A stretch of DNA of 64,000 nucleotides from Malus domestica (taxonomy: Eukaryota; Streptophyta; Magnoliopsida; Rosales; Rosaceae): contig NC_091674.1 of NCBI RefSeq assembly GCF_042453785.1, forward strand, positions 5,696,001 to 5,760,000. The letters are read 5' to 3'. Position numbers and translations under genes: made by a program. The notes under the pieces were generated by a model. That model had not been told where the DNA came from. It saw only the letters and a list, made by a program, of their open reading frames with translations, and did not search any database. Shown piece by piece: positions 33,932 to 43,912 of the stretch; positions within the stretch are counted from its first letter, which is position 1; each line of letters begins with the position of its first letter.

Positions 33932-35400
33932 TTGTTGGAGTTTCCAAATACTTTGGTTGCTAGGATGCTCAAGGAGAGGTATTTTGAAAACTCGGAGTTC
34001 ATGTCTGCGGAGTTTGGCTTGGCACCAGCGTATACATGGAGATCCATTTTATGGAATCGTGAGCTCTTGCAGAAAGGTATGCGTTGTCGAATTGGGGATA
34101 ATAGGTTGGTGCATGTTTTTGGCGATGCTTGGGTACCTAGAGATAATAACTTCTATGTGACATCACCAATTCATCTCCCGATTTCAACTAAGTTATGTGA
34201 TCTCATTTCGAATTTGGGGTCCTGGGATGTAGGAAAAATATATGCAAGTTTTGAATTTGATGAATTGGAGACAATTTTATCCATTCCGCTAAGTGGAACT
34301 TCATTGGATCGGAGAATTTGGTATTTCACAGCCAATGGGAGATATACAGTTAAAATTAGATATTGGGTGGCTTTGGAATCTCGACACCTGATTAATTTGA
34401 ATATTTGTCTTGATCCTTTGGTTTCTCAACAACAAATGTTCTGGAAACATCTATGGAAGCTCAAATTACCACCAAAGATTCTTCATTTCATTTGGAGGCA
34501 TGATAATGAAATAATCCCTACTAGAGAAAGGTTGTAGTTCCGACGAGTGACGAACAACGCAGGGTGTTGGCGTTGTCAAAGGGAATTGAAACTACCATTC
34601 ATGCCGTGAGGGACTGTCTGCTTAGCAAACATGTTCTTTCTTCTCTAGGTTTCCCGATGTCGGTGACGGAGATTAGCTATGATTCAACTTTGCAATGGCT
34701 TATGTTTGCATTTGAAAATCTTTCTGGACTAGTTTGGAACTATTTTTCATCTGTTCATGGACACTTTGGAATGCTTTGAAACTCTTTCTACTTTGAAAAT
34801 GTAAATTCTGATGCAGAAAGTTTAAAAAATTTAGTGAGGAACTATATGGCAGAGGTGATGAATGCTGCACATAGGAGAACTTCCTCATTTAAACGTCAAA
34901 TCAGTTCCTGGGTCCCCCCGTCGGTGGGGTTTTTCAAGTTAAATGTTGATGGCGGTGTGGATACGACAGATGGATGTCATGGAATTGGAGAGATTGTTCG
35001 TGGGTCTAATGGTGATTTCGTAGGTGTGATGTCTATACCAGCTCCTTCTTTGATTTCAGTTCTTGTTTTAGAGCTTCATGCCATTAAGAAAGGATTGAAA
35101 TTGGCAATGGACTTGGGATGTGTTCGGTTGATAGTGGAATCAGATTCATTGAGGTATGTCCAATTGATTAACCAATATTAGGAGTGCTTGGCTGCTTATG
35201 GTGTTTATGTCGATAGCATTCGAGCTTTTTGAGTGTCAACCAGGTGGTTGTGAACCATGTTTCAAGGGATGCTAATGGGACTGCACATCGTCTAGCCCAA
35301 TTCAGCCTACAATGTCGTGAGTTGTCAATGTGGGTGGATACTGGTCCTTCGTGGCTTATGGACCTTGTTCATGTCGAATCTGTGATGGAAGTCTAAGTGT
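33932..35400 (+). pseudogene. L1 ORF2 C-terminus: zinc-binding RVT and RNase H remnants
   Basis: 33932-34537 carries RYFENSEFMSAEFGLAPAYTWRSILW and IWYFTANGRYTVKIRYWVA followed by WKHLWKLKLPPKILHFIWR of the zf-RVT region. Its Cys/His tail (CWRCQRELETTIHAVRDC) lies after a stop, at about 34564-34620. RNase H begins SSWVPPSVGFFKLNVDGGVD (about 34900), then LELHAIKKGLKLAMDLGC and LIVESDS, ends at a TAG at 35179-35181, and continues in another frame to NHVSRDANGTAHRLAQ near 35255-35302. Confidence 0.8.
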
Positions 35401-35594
35401 TATGTGCATGCGAGGCCTCTTCCTTCATCGAGCTTTTTCCCACTAGGTTTTGTTAGTCAAGGTTCTTCAGAGGTCTTTCGAATTCGTTTTCATATGAGTG
35501 ACATTGTATGACTTGGTTATTTATGAATGAAATTCTATTTTACCCTAAAAAAAAAAAAGAGTGTTGACTCACTAGCGAGAGAAATCTTAAGAAA

Positions 35595-35700
35595 ATTGCT
35601 AGGGAAACCATATTTCGTAACTACATCTAAATTATTTTTCTAATAAAAAATGAGACCTACTAAATGTGGTTACAAATGTGATCTTCCTAGCATAACCCAA
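35595..35700. mobile_element. Small MITE-like inverted repeat
   Basis: TTGCTAGGGAAACCATATTTCG-type left arm (35596-35630) pairs with GGTTACAAATGTGATCTTCCTAGCA (35670-35695). About 100 bp, non-coding, directly downstream of the L1 poly(A). Confidence 0.5.
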
Positions 35701-36129
35701 ACCTTAATCATTTAGCTGCAATATTCTGTATTCATTTTTGTTCTAAATTTTGCAATGAGATGATAAGAGGTGGACTACTTGAGATTTAAGTGAAGATATT
35801 TTAAGCATCCAGTAGCAACAACCTTGATATAAGTGAAGAAGAAGAAGAACAACTAAGGAACGACACCAGCAAGATAAGATTTCTCCCCTTCTCATACCAC
35901 TCTACCTGTCATCCATCTGTTACTTTTATATTATGTAAAGGCTTCAAGCCAATTTTTTTATTGTATTGGTTAAGTCTATCACATATAGTGAAACACAAAT
36001 GGAAGCAAACTATAGCGATTTAGTGAAAATAGAAGGTGAAAACAGAGAGAAAGAGAGGAGGAGGAGGAGGAGGAGGGGCACCTATTAGGTTATGGTGTTG
36101 TACGGATGTTTGGGGCTCAAGAGAGTGGT
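35701..36129. other. Intergenic DNA
   Basis: No gene. Has a GAG/GAGGAG-rich stretch at 36045-36077 and a GAA repeat near 35835-35850. Confidence 0.5.
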
Positions 36130-36492
36130 AAGGTGATATTTTTTTCATTTATATTGTTGATAGTACGATTCACTTTGATGTCTAATAACTTGATCCGTAT
36201 TGAAATTTGTATGATTATTAGATAGCATGTGACTATTGAAACTATGTTGTATTGCATATGCATAAGCCACTCGTGCAACCAAGAAAACAATGGTGCATGA
36301 GTGGTGTTCAGATGAGTTGTGAATATATATTCAGAAGACGGAGAAGGCTTTGGATATATAATTTGAAATTTGTATATACATTCACCAGACATTGGAGGAA
36401 AGACTTGAATATACATTTGGGCATTGATAGAAGGGCCTATATAACAATTGAAAATTGAGAATTAAATTTTAAAATTTGTGTAAGGGATAGAC
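36130..36492 (+). repeat. Stellacyanin upstream block B (left part)
   Basis: Paralogue of 16430-16764 and 51025-51350. Interrupted at 36492 by the composite insertion and resumes at 41490. Confidence 0.75.
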
Positions 36493-37270
36493 TTTCGCAG
36501 ACGATATAGTGTTGATAGATGAAACTCAGGAAGGGGTAAATGCAAAGCTTAACCTTTGGAAAGAAGTGTTGGAATCTAAAGGTCTTCGCCTAAGCCGATC
36601 AAAGACAGAATATATGGAGTGCAAGTTCAGTGCAAATGGAGGCCAAAACGAGTTAGGGGTGAGGATCGGTGATCAAGAAATACCAAAGAGCGATCGTTTT
36701 CGTTACCTAGGATCTATCTTGCAAAAGAACGGAGAATTAGATGGAGATCTCAACCATAGAATACAAGCTGGATGGATGAAGTGGAAGAGTGCATCCGGCG
36801 TGTTGTGTGACCGCCGTATGCCACTGAAGCTCAAGGGAAAATTTTATAGGACGGCAATAAGGCCGGCGATGCTGTATGGCACAGAATGTTGGGCGGTGAA
36901 GCATCAACACGTACACAAAATGGGTGTAGCGGAGATGAGGATGCTTCGTTGGATGTGTGGGCACACGAGAAAGGATAAGATTAGGAATGAGAATATCCGG
37001 GGTAAAGTAGGAGTAGCCGAAATTGAAGGAAAGATGAGAGAAAATCGGTTACGGTGGTTTGGACATGTGCAAAGAAGGCCTACTGACGCTCCGATTAGAA
37101 GATGCGACTATGGGACAGAGGTTCAGGGCCGAAGGGGTAGAGGAAGACCTAAGAAAACTTTGGAAGAGACTCTAAGAAAAGACTTAGAGTACTTGGATCT
37201 AACGAAGGACATGACACAGGACCGAGCACAATGGCGTTCTAAGATTCATGTAGCCGATCCCACTCAGTGA
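36493..37270 (+). pseudogene. RTE reverse transcriptase C-terminal portion (left piece of composite)
   Basis: Opens at TTTCGCAGACGAT (FADD) and reads [20 protein letters not shown] through the RTE C-terminus to a TGA at 37268-37270. Near-identical in protein to the element at the left window edge (for example ENIRGKV against EDIRGKV). RT palm blocks before FADD are missing, so it is inactive by truncation. Confidence 0.85.
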
Positions 37271-37516
37271 CTTGGATTTTCCAAGTCTCCAACCGAGAAG
37301 TTTTCCTCACTCAGGAAATTAAGGGAACACTACCTCAACCTACATGCTCCACTCACAAAGCTCCAACAAAAGAAAATTCAAAGAACTTAGAGAAGAAGGC
37401 TTTGGTGTATTTAACACAATACGTTGAAATGAAGGAAAGCTTATTTATTGATATCCCCGATAAGCTACAAATATGTACATATACATGAGTCAAAATAAAC
37501 AAACAAGAGAGAGCCT

Positions 37517-38197
37517 TCACAAAGGTTGCTTAGGAGAAGTCGCAGCAGTCGGTAGAGCCCCAGAAAGAGAAGGCACCGGAGGGGGATCATTCGGAGCCTC
37601 AGTACTGGACAGAACCCTAGAAGGAGGAGGCATCAGAGGTTGATCATTTGGAGCTTCATTACGCGGTACAGCCCCAGAAGACGAAGGCAATAAATGCCTT
37701 TGGAACAAACCCACAAATCTCTGATGATCAAGTAAAACCTGACCATCAGATTCCTTCATCTGGTCCAGCTTCCTCTTCATGTTTGTAGCATAGTCATGTG
37801 CGAGACGGTGCAACTGTTTATTCTCATGCTTGAGCCCTCTAATCTCCTGTTTGAGACTCATCACTTCAGCCGCCAATGATTCAACTTGGCGGGTTCGAGC
37901 AAATAGGCGTTGGGCCATATTAGACACAGAACCTGCACACTGAACACTGAGAGCCAGAGAATCCTTAACAGCTAACTCATCAGATCGTTTGGAAAGTAGT
38001 CTGTTATCTTTGGGAGTGAGAAGGTTCCTGGCCACCACCGCAGCGGTCATATCATTCTTCATAACGGAATCCCCAACGGTAAGAGGACCAGTAGGGGAGA
38101 CGAAGGATGGGCGCCATATGTTGTCTGGAGAAGGCGGGGCTGCCTCTTCAACAAGGTTCAAGTCAAAACGACGGTCGGAGGGGCCAGACATTTTCAA
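37517..38197 (-). CDS. Coiled-coil ORF of the LTR-like unit (226 aa)
   Basis: N-terminus MSGPSDRRFDLNLVEEAAPP (after MK) is acidic and followed by PDNIWRPSFVSPTGPLTVGD. A coiled coil spans about residues 95-150 (RQVESLAAEVMSLKQEIRG, KHENKQLHRLAHDYATNMK). The C-terminus has Pro/Ser-rich near-repeats (PSSSGAVPRNEAPNDQP, SRVLSSTEAPNDPPP, LSGALP). No enzymatic motif. I know this type only as a repeat-associated hypothetical protein. Intact here, no introns; role unknown. Confidence 0.55.
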   Translation of the reverse strand: MKMSGPSDRRFDLNLVEEAAPPSPDNIWRPSFVSPTGPLTVGDSVMKNDMTAAVVARNLLTPKDNRLLSKRSDELAVKDSLALSVQCAGSVSNMAQRLFARTRQVESLAAEVMSLKQEIRGLKHENKQLHRLAHDYATNMKRKLDQMKESDGQVLLDHQRFVGLFQRHLLPSSSGAVPRNEAPNDQPLMPPPSRVLSSTEAPNDPPPVPSLSGALPTAATSPKQPL

Positions 38198-38332
38198 AGG
38201 TGTTGAAGAGAGAAGAGGTCGAACAAATCAAGATCTTAGAAGTGTAAGAATGGAGCTTCTACTGGTGGAGATTCAAGTGTGCTTTGGAACTTAATGCCAG
38301 CCCCTATAAAAATCTGCACTCGACGGAGCTTC

Positions 38333-38575
38333 AGAAATCGAAGAGGCGCCTGCTCAGAAATCGAAGAGGCGTTTGCTTTCTCAAAAGCTGGGCTGCTCAG
38401 AGACCACGAGGGTCGATCTCAGAAATCGAAGAGGCGTCTGCTTTCTCAAAAGTTGGGCTGCTCAAAGACCACGAAGGCCGATCTCAGAAATCGAAGAGGC
38501 GCTTGCTTTCTCAAAAGTTGGGCTGCTCAGAGACCACGAGGGCCGATCTCAGAAATCGAAGAGGCACCTACTTTT
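38333..38575. repeat. 65-bp tandem repeat, about four copies
   Basis: CAGAAATCGAAGAGGC recurs at 38355, 38420, 38485 and 38550, exactly 65 bp apart, preceded by a partial unit near 38333. Because 65 is not a multiple of three, all three plus-strand frames read the same peptide pattern in rotation; these overlapping open frames are not genes. Confidence 0.9.
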
Positions 38576-38889
38576 CCAGCCTTGGCAGCACCTGTCACAC
38601 GCACACTCAGCTTTGCGGAAATTATGGGCATTCTGTCGAAGACTTCTGGTGAAGTAGAAAGCACATGAGTCTTACTGTTCAATCACCCACTTCCCACACG
38701 CAATAGTAGCTCATGTGTATCACAGATAACTTTGCCAAAGTTCTCTGCCAAAGTTGAGCACGTGAAGCTTGCAGCTTCCACTACATCGCTCTGACCAAGA
38801 CGGGTAAAAGAATAGCAAAGAAACAGCACTAACAAAGTTTAGACACATAAATTTTGAAGGTCTAGCTACCCCATATTATTACCCACAAG

Positions 38890-39440
38890 GGTAAAGGAAC
38901 AGTATCACTGCTGGATAATTGGAAAGTCCCTGTGTGTCAACCTCTGTGCTTCGTGGCAAGGTAGACTAGCAAACATGCCCAACCTTTACTCACATTCGAG
39001 AAAACACTCCCAACAAGATTGCTTGCTCCAAAATCGAAGAGGCACCGTCCTCCGAATCTCGAGAGCCAGACTCCCAACATGACTACTTTCTCAAAAATCG
39101 AAGAGAGGGTAAAGGAACAGTACCATTGCTGGATAATTGGAAAGTCCCTGTGTGTCAACCTCTGTGCTTCGTGGCAAGGTAGACTAGCAAACATGCCCAA
39201 CCTTTACTCACATTCGAGAAAACACTCCCAACAAGATTGCTTGCTCCAAAATCGAAGAGGCACCGCCCCCCGAATCTCGAGAGCCAGACTCCCAACATGA
39301 TTACCTTCTCAAAAATTGAAGAGACACCGCTCTCCGAATCTCGAGAGCCAGACCCCCAGCAGGATTGCTTTCTCAAAAATCGAAGAGACATCGTTCTCCG
39401 AATCTCGAGAGCCAGATCCCTGATAGGATTGCTTGTTCGA
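38890..39440. repeat. 218-bp direct duplication plus 60-bp class short repeats
   Basis: The block starting GGTAAAGGAACAGTA at 38890 repeats at 39108 (offset 218). Each contains AAATCGAAGAGGCACCG...CCGAATCTCGAGAGCCAGA, which recurs again at about 39310-39345 and 39375-39415 as shorter diverged units. Confidence 0.85.
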
Positions 39441-40800
39441 AAACCGAAGAGGCAACACTTTCCCAACTACAAGAGCCGGATCTCCTTGGATAAAGCTGTC
39501 TGTAATCTTCACACGCAACATCAGCTTTCCACATACCACATACCACTTTTTCAAAGTGCTCTGACAGGGTAAAGGAATAGCATTACTACTTGTTGTTAAG
39601 GAGACTCCTATATATGTCAACCTCCATCCCCAACGGACAGACAGACCTGCAAAAATGCTCAACCCTTCCTCATATATGAGATGGCACTCTCAACGAAGCC
39701 TTTCGAAATATTCAGCTTTCTTTCCCCCCGATAATACCTCTGCAAACAAGTTATACTAGAGCAAGAATATCTCATATCATCAGGGTTAAAAGCAAGAGTA
39801 TCCCATATCATGCTTTTTCCCTGTCTTTTCCTTTGGCCTTGTTCTTACCTGCAAGACAAGGAGAAAGAGAGCAATCAGTCAGCACTTGGAATCAAGCTTC
39901 CAGCCAGGAACTGACTGCCTGGAACTTACTTACCTGGCATTGCTCTCGAGTACTCATCTTCAACATCTTATGCTTCCAGGGAAGATACCGCATCTGCCTG
40001 AGGAACAGATAGGGCAAGTGAGAAGGATACAAGGAAGCATGTGGAGACAAGCGTAACAGCACACGTGCCGATACATCCATTACTCTGTCAAAGCAAAAGT
40101 ATCCCATATCAGTAGGGTCGAACGTACTATAGATTTGATGGACTTGTTTTGACCCTCAAATTCTTCAGTCGGCCTTATACTCTGGAGGAAACCAGAAAAC
40201 CCTCCAGCTCAGTTCAAGAATAAGCCTGTGGAAAGTTACTTCTTCAAAAGCAAAAGTATCCCATATCATCTCTTCTCATTTTTCTTCTCTTTATCCTTCA
40301 TGCTGCCTGCAAGATAGGGAGAATGTGAACAATCAGCCGGAGCTCTGATTGCTTACCTTGTCTGTCACCTCTTTCAGCAAATCCCCTAGCTCGGCAACTT
40401 GAGGGACTCCTACTACATGGTTTGTATCGCGCTTGACCAAGCCTGAAACTACAAGTAAGCTTCAAGTGAAATTGATACATTACCTTGTGCATCTCCACCA
40501 GTTACAGATACCACCCCTGGATGGAGGAAGAGTACTTCCAGAGAAGATGCCACATCTACCTGTGAGACAGATAAGGCAAGTCAAGACGATACCACATTCC
40601 GATACTTAGAAGTTTCGTGATTACGAGATCATTCTCCCACAATATTTCCTAATGTCATTTGTACTAAATCATTCACCTGTACTCACTAAAGGAAAGCTTG
40701 AACCTATGTACTTGTGTAAACCCTTCACAATTAATGAGAACTCCTCTATTCCGTGGACGTAGCCAATCTGGGTGAACCACGTACATCTTGTGTTTGCTTT
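39441..40800. other. Body of the LTR-like unit
   Basis: No gene. Holds recurring words such as GTATCCCATATCA (39794, 40087, 40254) and paired GCAAGACAAGGAGAAAGAG / GCAAGATAGGGAGAATGTG stretches that look like an older internal duplication. Confidence 0.5.
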
Positions 40801-40858
40801 CCTATCTATATCCATTTATATACTTATCCACACTAATGATCGGAGCAATCTAGCGAAG

Positions 40859-41472
40859 ATCACAAAAAGCGACCGTTTTCGCTACCTAGGATATATCGTG
40901 CAAGAGAACGGAGAATTAGAGAGATCTCAACCATAGAATAGAAGTTGGATAGATGAAGTGTAAGAGTGCATCCGGCGGGTTGTGTAACCGTCGTAGGCCA
41001 CTGAAGCTCAAGGGAAAATTTTATAGGACGGCAATAAGGCCAGCGATGTTGTATGGCACAGAATGTTGGGCGGTGAAGCATCAACACGTACACAAAATGG
41101 GTGTGGCGGAGACGAGGATGCTTCGTGGGATGTGTGGGCACACAAGAAATGATAAGATTGGAAATGAGGATATTCGAGGTAAAGTAGGAGTGGCCGAAAT
41201 TGAAGGAAAGATGAGAGAAAATCGGTTCCGGTGATTTGGACATGTGCAAAGAAGGCCTACTGACGCTCCGGTTCGAAGATGTGACTACGGGACAGAGGTT
41301 CAGGGCCAAAGGGGTAGAGGAAGACCTAGGAAAACTTTGGAAGAGACTCTAAGAAAAGACTTAGAGTACTTGGTTCTAACGGAGGACATGACACAAAACC
41401 GAGCGCAATGGCGTTCTAGGATTCATATAGCCGACCCCACTTAGTGGGAAAAGGCTTTGTTGTTGTTGTTGT
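40859..41472 (+). pseudogene. RTE 3' end with TTG tail (right piece of composite)
   Basis: Begins at the SDRFRYLG segment, reads through the RTE C-terminus with a small indel near 40920 and a TGA in place of Trp at 41232-41234, and ends at the stop at 41442-41444. Then GGGAAAAGGCTTTG and a TTG-repeat tail, the 3' structure seen again at 45085-45103. This is the end at which target-primed reverse transcription would have started. Confidence 0.85.
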
Positions 41473-41489
41473 TGTTGTGTAAGGGATAG

Positions 41490-42392
41490 ACGGGAGCTAA
41501 TTTATATTCTATAGTATTCGAAGTCAAGTGATATAAGCATAGTATGGAACGTGTAAACTTGGGTGCCCTAGGTATGTGTTAGCAGGATTAGAAGGGAATA
41601 AAAGTGCATTCAAGCATCTCATTTGTATATTATAATCCTTGTTTTGTGCAATGAATTTGCAAAATATTATATATTATAATTCTTATTAGGCGAATGCCTA
41701 CTTCGTCGGTGAACTAGCTAGTCAGTGGACTAGTATTCGTTGTACAATGTTATTCTGTTGTGTATTTCATAAACACTACTGTTGGGTAGATCAACTTTTA
41801 GATTAAATTTGCAAACCATATATGACTTGTCACTAATAATAATTCAATCATCAATAACCACGTCATATGATTTACAAAATTTGGTCTAAATAATTGCTCT
41901 CCCTAGCATTACCCTTCCATAAATCTTATATACAAGTTATAATGAACACAACCGTTTATTGTATACTACGATTTGTTACAAATAATAATTTTAATTTTTT
42001 CTAATCATGTCTAGGTTATAGATCCTTTTTCTATAGCGAAGATATGACGGACACCCTAGCTCGTCGGGTCATGACATTGCCGTAATTATATAAAAACCTA
42101 TTTATGGAAAAAATGTATACATCCGTATCCTACTAGTAGACAGTATTCTTATCAAAAACTGAATCCAGTTAGTAGTACTACTCATTCTGCTATCCATTTA
42201 TGAAGCAATAAACATTACCATTTCCTACTACTATTAGTAAGTGGAAATTGGAAACCTATTCCGAACCACACTAGGAGAAAGCACATTCTATATATATGCA
42301 AGGTCTCGTAGATTCTTTCACTCAAACAAATTTCAGTCAATCATTCCTTTCCTTCACTCTCGATTTGTCTTTCCTCCACTATTTCTTTAGCC
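41490..42392 (+). other. Stellacyanin upstream block B (right part) and promoter region
   Basis: Homologous to 19111-19330 and 51352-51660, then to the proximal promoters of genes A and C (from about 42050: ATATAAAAACCTATTT, GTATCCTACTAGTAGA, GGAAACCTATTCCGAACC). No other gene. Confidence 0.7.
42288..42297 (+). promoter_or_regulatory. TATA box of stellacyanin gene B
   Basis: CTATATATAT about 96 bp before the start codon, conserved with genes A and C. Confidence 0.7.
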
Positions 42393-42935
42393 ATGTCTCT
42401 GCGAAACACTTCTACACTAATTTTCTTCGTGATGATGGTGCTTTCTGGTGTTTGTGTTGGTGATGTTTATAGAGTTGGCGATTCTGATGGGTGGACATCT
42501 CGAGGTCTCGTCAATTACAACAAGTGGGCTTCAACGAAAGAGTTTCATGTCGGCGATACTCTCATATTTGCTTACAATAGTCAGTTCCACAACTTGATGC
42601 AAGTTACCAAGCAAGATTTTGAATCTTGCAATACTACCGCTACGATTGCAGTTTATACCTCTGGTTCTGATACCATCACCCTTAAAAGGCCCGACCACTA
42701 TTACTTCCTTTGTGGTGCTCCCGGCCATTGTCAAGCGGGACAAAAGATTGATGTCAAGGTTACCCTACCGATACCACAAAGTTCACTAGCAAGTCCAAAG
42801 CCGGCGCCTCATGGATCATTGTCCTCAGACTCTCATCCAAGCTCAACTCCAAGCAGTGCTCAGACAATTTATTTTTCGAAGCTTGGGTTGGCCGTTACCA
42901 CTCTTGTGTTATGTCTTTTGAGTGTTGTATTTTAG
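42393..42935 (+). CDS. Stellacyanin-type phytocyanin B (GPI-anchored blue copper protein)
   Basis: 180 residues, single exon, intact. Signal peptide 1-23 (ends GVCVG), copper domain from DVYRVGDSDGWTS, ligands H66, C107, H112 and axial Q117, disulfide C79-C113, sequon N80. Ser/Pro-rich linker (SLASPKPAPHGSLSSDSHPS) and hydrophobic GPI-signal tail LGLAVTTLVLCLLSVVF. One Met shorter than A in the signal core (MM for MMM). Substitutions against A and C are mostly in the signal peptide and the linker, consistent with a conserved working domain. Promoter-proximal DNA is shared with A and C, so expression may overlap. Confidence 0.92.
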   Translation: MSLRNTSTLIFFVMMVLSGVCVGDVYRVGDSDGWTSRGLVNYNKWASTKEFHVGDTLIFAYNSQFHNLMQVTKQDFESCNTTATIAVYTSGSDTITLKRPDHYYFLCGAPGHCQAGQKIDVKVTLPIPQSSLASPKPAPHGSLSSDSHPSSTPSSAQTIYFSKLGLAVTTLVLCLLSVVF

Positions 42936-43912
42936 AGAAATTCTGTAGTTCTTATATTTATTAACTTTTTATGACTAAGTTTGCTTGTGTTCTTAATGGT
43001 TTTGGTGGATAAACTTCGTAACTTTTGTTTAAAAGAATTTTTTGTTGAAGATTGAATAAATGTGTTGTTATGGATGAATTTACTCTTGTTTTCGAGTAGT
43101 TTATGAAGAAATTAAGTCACTTGATTTGAGTTATGTTTTATTAATACTGTTCGCAACTTACATAGTTTGTGAATTCCGATGATGATCATATAGAAAGAAA
43201 AATATCATACACATTTCACCTTCTTTAGTGAGCTTAAATAATTATCTCAGAGGTGTCTCATGCCAGTCTAATCCTTATCTCTCAATACCACTAATTAAAA
43301 TTTTATGTTTTTATGTTACACTCATTTTATCTCTTAACTTAATTACCTCTAAATGTTTAGATGTGAGATTTTGAGGATCTCGGTGTGACTCAAGACAACT
43401 ACTTGTTTGTGTAGGGACTTTAATACGTTTTTTTGCTGGACAACTACTTAACCCCAAGGTTCTAGGTTCAATTCCCCCATCCCACACGTCATTACTAAAG
43501 TTGATTTGAAACATGAGCAAGCCATCATTTAGCGGATGATATCAACTTGACAAAGGAAGCTTTGCTAGGGGCGTAAAAATGCTTAAATTGAAACCTCCTT
43601 ATACCCGTTTTAAAAATCAATTAATGTTTAACTCCTCATTTTTATTTATTTATTTTTTGTACGTCATTGAAGTGATATAGGATAAAAGAGTTTTTTTTTT
43701 TAATTTGTTTCAAAGGAAATGTCATCATCTTTTACAGTAATCGTTTGTGGTGACATTTTTGGGGATATTTTACAGTTATTGTTATCAATTTTCATGTATT
43801 ATTTACCAAAATAATCAAACTTTTTGTTAAGTAATTATGTTGTGAACAATCTTATCACTCAAAGATGCTTAAAATGCCACTACATTGAACTGCATTATAT
43901 TTTCTGAATTAT
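42936..43912 (+). other. Downstream duplicated DNA of unit B
   Basis: 43100-43230 matches the tandem repeat at 56280-56420. 43600-43780 matches 57280-57340 plus 57545-57610 (empty site for the MITE there). 43780-43912 matches 12535-12680. A segment around 43430-43490 (AGGTTCTAGGTTCAATTCCC) has a polymerase III B-box-like word and could be SINE-derived; not convincing enough to list separately. Confidence 0.55.

Larger units (their letters stand above)
21770..35558 (+). mobile_element. L1-type LINE, interrupted by a nested LTR element
   Basis: Order along the plus strand: end of ORF1 (to 22132), ORF2 endonuclease (22126 to about 22830), linker to 23391, then a 9.4-kb Copia insertion. After the insertion come reverse transcriptase (from 32758), zinc-binding RVT (about 34310-34620), RNase H (about 34830-35340) and a poly(A) run (35547-35558). 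ORF1 and ORF2 overlap in ATGTTAG (22126-22132). Joining across the Copia target site gives continuous coding (…KAIGP then TKSSGPNAMP…), proving one element. Many stops and frameshifts make it dead. Its 5' end is uncertain and no target-site duplication was found. Confidence 0.85.
37271..40858 (-). mobile_element. LTR-like or LARD-type unit in minus orientation
   Basis: Non-RTE sequence between the two RTE pieces. Its natural reading direction is minus: a TATA-type GTATATAAAT (about 40815-40824) near the right end, a 226-codon frame at 37517-38197, and tandem-repeat blocks between. I associate such sequence with large non-autonomous LTR derivatives in apple-like genomes, but no LTR pair or target duplication of its own is visible here. 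It is therefore either a solo long-LTR segment or a transcript copy. Confidence 0.5.
36493..41472 (+). mobile_element. Composite RTE / LTR-like / RTE insertion with one target-site duplication
   Basis: The whole 4980-bp segment is bracketed by TTGTGTAAGGGATAGAC at 36476-36492 and 41473-41489 (17 bp, of which the first three may overlap the tail). Paralogues at 16738-16757 and 51331-51347 show the empty site. Inside: RTE ORF2 from its FADD motif to its stop (36493-37270), a 3.6-kb LTR-like unit (37271-40858), then a second RTE 3' part (40859-41472) ending in a TTG-repeat tail. The two RTE pieces overlap in content (both encode the C-terminus), so a simple insertion of the middle part into one RTE does not explain it. 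Confidence 0.8.

Noticed and set aside
38279-38668. Three overlapping plus-strand frames of 94-129 codons
   Set aside because: Product of the 65-bp tandem repeat, which is open in every frame.
38333-39440. CRISPR-like repeated array
   Set aside because: Units are tandem, not repeat-spacer, and the context is a eukaryotic retroelement.
43311-43520. Possible tRNA gene or SINE at a GGTTCAATTCCC word
   Set aside because: No cloverleaf could be built around it and no A box or flanking duplication found.
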